Source of the DNA: Acidaminococcaceae bacterium
GTDB lineage: Bacteria; Bacillota; Negativicutes; Acidaminococcales; Acidaminococcaceae
Reading direction: 5' to 3'
Assembly: GCA_022653215.1 (NCBI GenBank)
Contig: JALCSJ010000069.1
Span: forward strand, 1 to 10,510
DNA length: 10,510 nt
In this document: one piece after another, positions 6,604-10,510 of the stretch
Position numbering within the stretch: the stretch's first letter is position 1
Layout of the letters: each line of letters starts with the position of its first letter
The notes under the pieces: generated by a model
Seen by the model: the letters and a program-made list of their open reading frames with translations, nothing else
Told to the model about the DNA's origin: nothing
The model's database searches: none
Translations under genes and position numbers: made by a program

Positions 6604-7512
6604 ATGAAAATTATGGTAGTAGGTTTAGGCGGTGTGGGTGGATATATTGCTTCCATATTGTGCTCTCAGCATGAAAAAGAAGTTACCCTTATTGCCAGAA
6701 AAAAACGTAAAGATGCTATGCTTAATAATGGCTTAGTATTGCATAGTGATTTTTTGGGTGAGCATGTCTATCATCCGAGAGTCACTGATAATCCGGCAGC
6801 AGAGGGTATTCAAGATGTGATTTTTGTCTGCGTGAAAAACTATTCTCTGGAAACTGCCTTGACTTCGATAGTGCCTTGTGTAGGACCGAAAACTATTGTG
6901 GTATATATCATGAATGGAGTTGACCATGATAAGATCGCTTATAAAGTTTTCCCTCAAGGCCGTGTTGTAGATGTGGCAATTTATATAGTATCAGCTTTTA
7001 AAGAAGATTATTCTATTAGGCAGTATGGACAATTTGCCAGAGTTTTTGTAGGCTCTGAAGATAAAGAGGCAGCCAAGCTAGTTTACGATTTGCTGCATGT
7101 AGAAGGTTTGTCCTGCCACTTATCTGAAGACATAAAAGTTGACATTTGGAAAAAATTCATTTTAAATTGCGGTTATAATGTTATTACCGCTTACTATGTC
7201 AGCACCATAGGCGAAGCTTTTGCTCAGCCTCAGGGCAAAACAGAATTTAAAGGGCTTGTTGAGGAAGCCTGTGCAGTAGCTAAAGCTCTCAAGGTTAAGC
7301 TCCCGGATGGTTTTGCGGACTTCGTTTATAATAAAGTTATAAATCAAGAAGATAAAAATGTTTCCAGTTCTTTAGCCAGAGATATAAAAGCAGGAAAACA
7401 AAGTGAGCTGGAAACTTTCTGCGGTTGCCTGGTCCGTTTCGGACATGAACTTAATGTACCAGTACCGGTTACTGAGAGAATGTATAAGGAAATCAAAGGA
7501 AAAATCTCTTAA
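6604..7512 (+). CDS. Ketopantoate reductase family oxidoreductase (PanE/ApbA-like)
   Basis: This 302-residue cytoplasmic protein matches the length of 2-dehydropantoate 2-reductase (about 303). MKIMVVGLGGVGGYIASIL is a Rossmann nucleotide-binding start with GLGGVG at residues 7-12. VCVKNYSLETAL (75-86) holds the conserved lysine of the coenzyme domain. MNGVDH (103-108) carries the conserved Asn-Gly. WKKFILNCGYNVITA (182-196) holds the catalytic-type lysine with two asparagines (188 and 192). SSSLARDIKAGKQSELE (254-270) matches the C-terminal Ser and Glu substrate region. PanE makes pantoate with NADPH for pantothenate and CoA synthesis, but many paralogues reduce other 2-oxo acids. Pairing with an amidohydrolase rather than panB or panC makes a different 2-oxo acid substrate possible (inference). 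I therefore give no gene symbol. The gene ends just before a strong shared terminator. Confidence 0.85.
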   Translation: MKIMVVGLGGVGGYIASILCSQHEKEVTLIARKKRKDAMLNNGLVLHSDFLGEHVYHPRVTDNPAAEGIQDVIFVCVKNYSLETALTSIVPCVGPKTIVVYIMNGVDHDKIAYKVFPQGRVVDVAIYIVSAFKEDYSIRQYGQFARVFVGSEDKEAAKLVYDLLHVEGLSCHLSEDIKVDIWKKFILNCGYNVITAYYVSTIGEAFAQPQGKTEFKGLVEEACAVAKALKVKLPDGFADFVYNKVINQEDKNVSSSLARDIKAGKQSELETFCGCLVRFGHELNVPVPVTERMYKEIKGKIS

Positions 7513-7520
7513 GACAATAT

Positions 7521-7570
7521 CCTAAAATAAAACAGAGTCCGACATTTTGTCGGGCTCTGTTTATTTTAGG
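7521..7570. terminator. Bidirectional intrinsic terminator between convergent operons
   Basis: The arms are 7521-7544 and 7548-7570 with a 3-base TTT loop. ACAGAGTCCGACA pairs with TGTCGGGCTCTGT (one G-U pair), and the outer CCTAAAATAAA pairs with TTTATTTTAGG, with one extra A on the left arm. The GC-rich core is flanked by A-rich sequence on the left and T-rich on the right, so it can stop transcription from the reductase gene on the plus strand and from the transporter gene on the minus strand. Confidence 0.92.
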
Positions 7571-7594
7571 GTTTAGGGTATATTTGTAACAAAC

Positions 7595-8923
7595 TTATTT
7601 AGCACCGATGAAAGCACCAAAGAGAATAGAACCGATTACCAGTACAATACCACCGCCTAAACGGGAGGATAATTGAGCATAAGCCATTAAACTCATTCTC
7701 TTGGAAGCACCTAGCACTGCCAAGTCACCGGAACCACCACGGTTAGCCATGCAAAGACCTGCAGTAATAGCAGCATCGATGGGATAGAAGCCCACTAAGT
7801 GTCCAACCAGCGCGGAACCGATAATAGCACCAACTACGATTAAGAAAGCAATAACCACATTACTGGGATTAATTGCAGCAATTAATTCATTTAAATTGGT
7901 ATCGGCTCCAACACCAACCATGATAATTAGTACCATGTTTTTGGTGAAGAAAGACTGCAGTCTCTTAGAAGCAGCTCTTACTCTGGGAGGAACAATACCT
8001 GTTGCAGCAGCGATAGCTACAAAGCAAATCATCCAGGCAAAGGGATGAATAGCAACCCCTAAAATTTTGGGAAACAAGGTTTTACCAAAGAAACGACCCA
8101 AGGCCAAGAAAGACAAGGTCATAAAGAAAGCGCCGCCTAATTCTTCAACAGTAGGAGTACCAAGTTTTTGATCAGAACCAACTTCCGTACCTCTACGCAT
8201 CAAGGTAGTCTTATCACCTGTCCAACTGGGTTTCATATCACCAATCTTATTTAAAGTTGCAGCAGTCATAATGGCGAAAATATTGGCAATGGTCAAAATC
8301 GTAATAGCAAAGGTATAATAATTGGCTGCTTTATCACCTGTTACTGTTTCATAAATCTGAGAAAGAGGCACGGCACCTGCACCATTGCCACCGCCCATGA
8401 TAGGCAATACGTAGTTTAAAAGAATTAATTTAGGCTCAATACCAAAGATCAAACCGCCGGCTATGCCGAGTATAGCCGCACCGATTAAACCACCGAAAAT
8501 AGCCGGAATATAGCCTGCGAAAGACCTGATTAAAAGTTTTCTGTCCAAAGCAAGAATAGAACCGGTAATCAGGAAAATAATAAAGAAGCTTAAGAAATCG
8601 ACTTTGCCGCCCATTATTAGGTCAACTCCGGCAGCATACTTTTTAGGAATTAATTTCTCGGTAAACAGGAAAGCAGAAACCAAGAAAGACAGAACCAAAC
8701 CGCCGCCGATGTAGGAATTCCAAATAGGAATTCTTTCACCGATTTCATTGCAAATGATACCGATAGCCAGCATTAGGGCAAAGCTGCCTGCCAATTCGCT
8801 GGTCAGGGCACCGGTAGACGTTGCTCCTAAAACAATTACAATTGCTGCTAAACAAAACCACCAAGGCAAACCAAAAAACTTTAGACCCTCTTTTTCTTCC
8901 ACAACTTTTGTCTCCTCCGACAT
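7595..8923 (-). CDS. 2-hydroxycarboxylate transporter (2-HCT family), probable citrate uptake
   Basis: This 442-residue integral membrane protein belongs to the 2-hydroxycarboxylate transporter family, which includes Klebsiella CitS (Na+/citrate symport), CitP and MleP. The two re-entrant-loop signatures are both present: MGGGNGAGAVPLSQIY (residues 176-191) and ANRGGSGDLAVLGASKRM (393-410). The arginine in NRGGSG (395) and the one in SSRLGGG (421) are 26 residues apart, matching the essential Arg402 and Arg428 of CitS. IGERIPIWNSYIGGG (61-75) is also family-typical. The N-terminus is short, charged and cytoplasmic. The ATG at 8923 follows a good AAAGGAGA site at 8931-8938. citF ends 57 bases upstream on the same strand, which makes citrate the most likely substrate. 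Malate or another 2-hydroxy acid, and symport versus exchange, cannot be separated by sequence alone. Transcription ends at the hairpin at 7521-7570. Confidence 0.92.
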   Translation of the reverse strand: MSEETKVVEEKEGLKFFGLPWWFCLAAIVIVLGATSTGALTSELAGSFALMLAIGIICNEIGERIPIWNSYIGGGLVLSFLVSAFLFTEKLIPKKYAAGVDLIMGGKVDFLSFFIIFLITGSILALDRKLLIRSFAGYIPAIFGGLIGAAILGIAGGLIFGIEPKLILLNYVLPIMGGGNGAGAVPLSQIYETVTGDKAANYYTFAITILTIANIFAIMTAATLNKIGDMKPSWTGDKTTLMRRGTEVGSDQKLGTPTVEELGGAFFMTLSFLALGRFFGKTLFPKILGVAIHPFAWMICFVAIAAATGIVPPRVRAASKRLQSFFTKNMVLIIMVGVGADTNLNELIAAINPSNVVIAFLIVVGAIIGSALVGHLVGFYPIDAAITAGLCMANRGGSGDLAVLGASKRMSLMAYAQLSSRLGGGIVLVIGSILFGAFIGAK

Positions 8924-8980
8924 AATAATCTCTCCTTTGATTAAAATTTTTCCAACTGATTTAGCCCTAATTACTTTACC

Positions 8981-10510
8981 CTAGTCTTGAAATTCATACT
9001 TTTTAACTTGTCTTACCACATCCATAATAGTACCATCCCGACTTTCAATAATGCCTACAATTCTGTCACCAAATTGTACAGGATCAGGTTTGCCAACCAT
9101 CTTATAAGCCATGTCTCTTAATTCTTCGATAGTGTAGAAAGGCAGGTCAACATCTTTCATAGCATCAAGCAAATCCTGACGTTGGGGATTAATAGCAATA
9201 CCATAGTCAGTTATAACCACGTCAACAGTTTCGCCGGGTGTAGTTACGGTCGTAACGTCTGTGCAGATAGCAGGAATTCTGCCTTGGAGCAGAGGTGCAA
9301 TAACAATAGCGCATTTAGCTCCGGCTGCTGTATCAGGATGTCCACCTTGAGCACCGGTAATAACTCCGTCTGAACCGGTAACTACATTGCAGTTGAAATG
9401 GGTGTCAATTTCCAAAGATGCCAGAATAACGAAATCCAATTTATTTACATAGGAACCTTTGTTGAAGGGATCAGCATATTCGCTGGTGGAAATTTCAATA
9501 TGTTTGTCCGGATGATTTTTAATACCTTCGATGCCACCCAGATCAAAATCCTGACAGTCAACGATTTTATCTACTAAGCCTTCATCCTGTAAATCACACA
9601 TTGCCTTGGTAACACCGCCTAAACCCAGTCCGATGTGAATATTATCTTTTCTCAAATAATCAGCCAGAATGGCAGTAGAAGCAAGGGAAGCCCCACCGGC
9701 ACCGGTTTGATAAGCAAAGCCGTTCTTATAGTAAGGGGTGTGAATCAAAAATTCCGTGGTATATTTTGCCATTAAAAGCTTGCGCATATCTGTGGTAGGT
9801 TTAGCTGCGCCGGTAGCGATTTTGTTGGGGTCACCAATGGCATCCACAACTACAACATAATCTACGTTCACCATAGAAATAGAAGCAGGAATGTTGGGGA
9901 AGGGAACCAGGGTATCGGTGACTGCTACAACTTTGTCTGCATACTGAGCATCTACCATAGAATAGGATAGGACACCGCAGTCGCTTTTACCGCCAACGGC
10001 ACGACAGTTGCCGTAATCGTCACAAGTAGGAGCACCGATGAAAGCAATATCAATATGAGTTTCACCTGATTCGATAGCACGGACACGACCGCCATGGCTG
10101 CGCATGATTGCCAGCTTCTTTAACTTGCCGGCGCTGATAGCTTCACCAATTTTGCCACGGACACCGGAGGATTCAATACCTGTAATGGTACCGTCTTCAA
10201 TATAGGGAACAATAGGATCATGGGCTTTACCCAGAGAGCTGGCACAAATAGTAATATCTCTGATGCCCATATCATGAACAGCTTTCATGACCATGTTCAC
10301 AACAAAGTCCCCTTCACGGAAATGATGATGAAAACCTAAAGTCATGCCGTCTTTAATGCCGCATTTTTTCAAAACTTCTTCTAAAGAGTTAACTATCTTA
10401 TTGTGATGGGGGTCAACATTGACGATGGCCTTGTGGGTTGCTGCCATATATTCATAACCTTGTTTAGCAAATGTTCCCCGGAAAATTTCTTTATGGGTTG
10501 CTTTTAAAAT
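8981..10510 (-). CDS. citF: Citrate lyase alpha subunit (citrate:acetyl-ACP transferase), 5' end off window
   Basis: CitF exchanges the acetyl group on the CitD acyl carrier for citrate, giving citryl-ACP that CitE cleaves to oxaloacetate and acetyl-ACP. Motifs in order are MTLGFHHHFREGDFVVNMVM, RSHGGRVRAIESGETHID, AFIGAPTCDDYGNC, YQTGAGGASLA, ALEIDTHF-type LEIDTHFNCNVVTGSDG, GGHPDTAAGAKC, TTVTTPGETVDVVITDYGIA and DGTIMDVVRQVK, all standard for CitF. The frame stays open from the ATG at 10447 to the right edge, adding 21 codons that include FRGTFAKQG, which resembles the family N-terminus (FKGAFA). No start codon occurs in those 21 codons and the ATG at 10447 has only a weak, distant AAGG site. 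I therefore take the gene to begin just beyond the window; 509 residues are visible of about 510-520 expected. citD and citE would normally lie upstream, to the right. Confidence 0.94.
   Translation of the reverse strand: MLKATHKEIFRGTFAKQGYEYMAATHKAIVNVDPHHNKIVNSLEEVLKKCGIKDGMTLGFHHHFREGDFVVNMVMKAVHDMGIRDITICASSLGKAHDPIVPYIEDGTITGIESSGVRGKIGEAISAGKLKKLAIMRSHGGRVRAIESGETHIDIAFIGAPTCDDYGNCRAVGGKSDCGVLSYSMVDAQYADKVVAVTDTLVPFPNIPASISMVNVDYVVVVDAIGDPNKIATGAAKPTTDMRKLLMAKYTTEFLIHTPYYKNGFAYQTGAGGASLASTAILADYLRKDNIHIGLGLGGVTKAMCDLQDEGLVDKIVDCQDFDLGGIEGIKNHPDKHIEISTSEYADPFNKGSYVNKLDFVILASLEIDTHFNCNVVTGSDGVITGAQGGHPDTAAGAKCAIVIAPLLQGRIPAICTDVTTVTTPGETVDVVITDYGIAINPQRQDLLDAMKDVDLPFYTIEELRDMAYKMVGKPDPVQFGDRIVGIIESRDGTIMDVVRQVKKYEFQD

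Noticed and set aside
7565..7578. Two TTTAGGG units in tandem, resembling a telomere-type repeat
   Set aside because: There are only two copies, and the first is part of the terminator arm. This is probably chance.
1..10510. A mobile element, CRISPR array, tRNA or phage/defence system
   Set aside because: I looked for transposase-like frames, regularly spaced repeats and tRNA-like cloverleaf ends and saw none. Every gene fits an ordinary metabolic or transport family.

Overview
The window looks like a piece of an AT-rich chromosome from the Negativicutes, most likely family Acidaminococcaceae (an Acidaminococcus or Phascolarctobacterium relative). The main reason is that the hgdC, hgdA and hgdB products resemble, as far as I remember those sequences, the Acidaminococcus fermentans 2-hydroxyglutaryl-CoA dehydratase proteins over their whole visible length, in the same gene order. 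Strong Shine-Dalgarno sites, TGnTATAAT-type promoters and sharp hairpin terminators fit a firmicute-type genome. No database search was possible, so the genus is inferred.

Layout. (1) Positions 1-2952, plus strand: the 3' end of hgdC (ATP-dependent activator), then hgdA and hgdB (the two dehydratase subunits), tightly spaced as the end of an operon. They make (E)-glutaconyl-CoA from (R)-2-hydroxyglutaryl-CoA in glutamate fermentation. (2) Positions 2956-3083: a long nested inverted repeat that probably acts as a two-way terminator. (3) Positions 3097-3720, minus strand: a small flavodoxin-like flavoprotein with a four-cysteine motif. (4) Positions 3721-3912: a divergent promoter region. (5) Positions 3913-7512, plus strand: a MATE-family efflux protein, an M20-family amidohydrolase and a ketopantoate-reductase-family oxidoreductase. 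The last two seem to have their own promoter overlapping the MATE stop codon. (6) Positions 7521-7570: a near-perfect hairpin shared as terminator by two convergent units. (7) Positions 7595-10510, minus strand: a 2-hydroxycarboxylate (citrate/malate type) transporter downstream of citF, the citrate lyase alpha subunit, whose first few codons lie beyond the right edge.

Function. Two fermentation modules meet here: glutamate breakdown by the hydroxyglutarate pathway and citrate uptake plus cleavage by citrate lyase. Both suit an anaerobe living on amino acids and organic acids rather than sugars. Between them lies a small group (MATE, amidohydrolase, reductase) whose substrate cannot be read from sequence.

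I see no mobile element genes, CRISPR array, tRNA, rRNA, phage gene or defence system, and nothing that looks like a wholly new system. The points most worth a second look are the long palindrome after hgdB, the repeat-bearing segment inside HgdA, the cysteine-motif flavoprotein, and the unassigned amidohydrolase-reductase pair.
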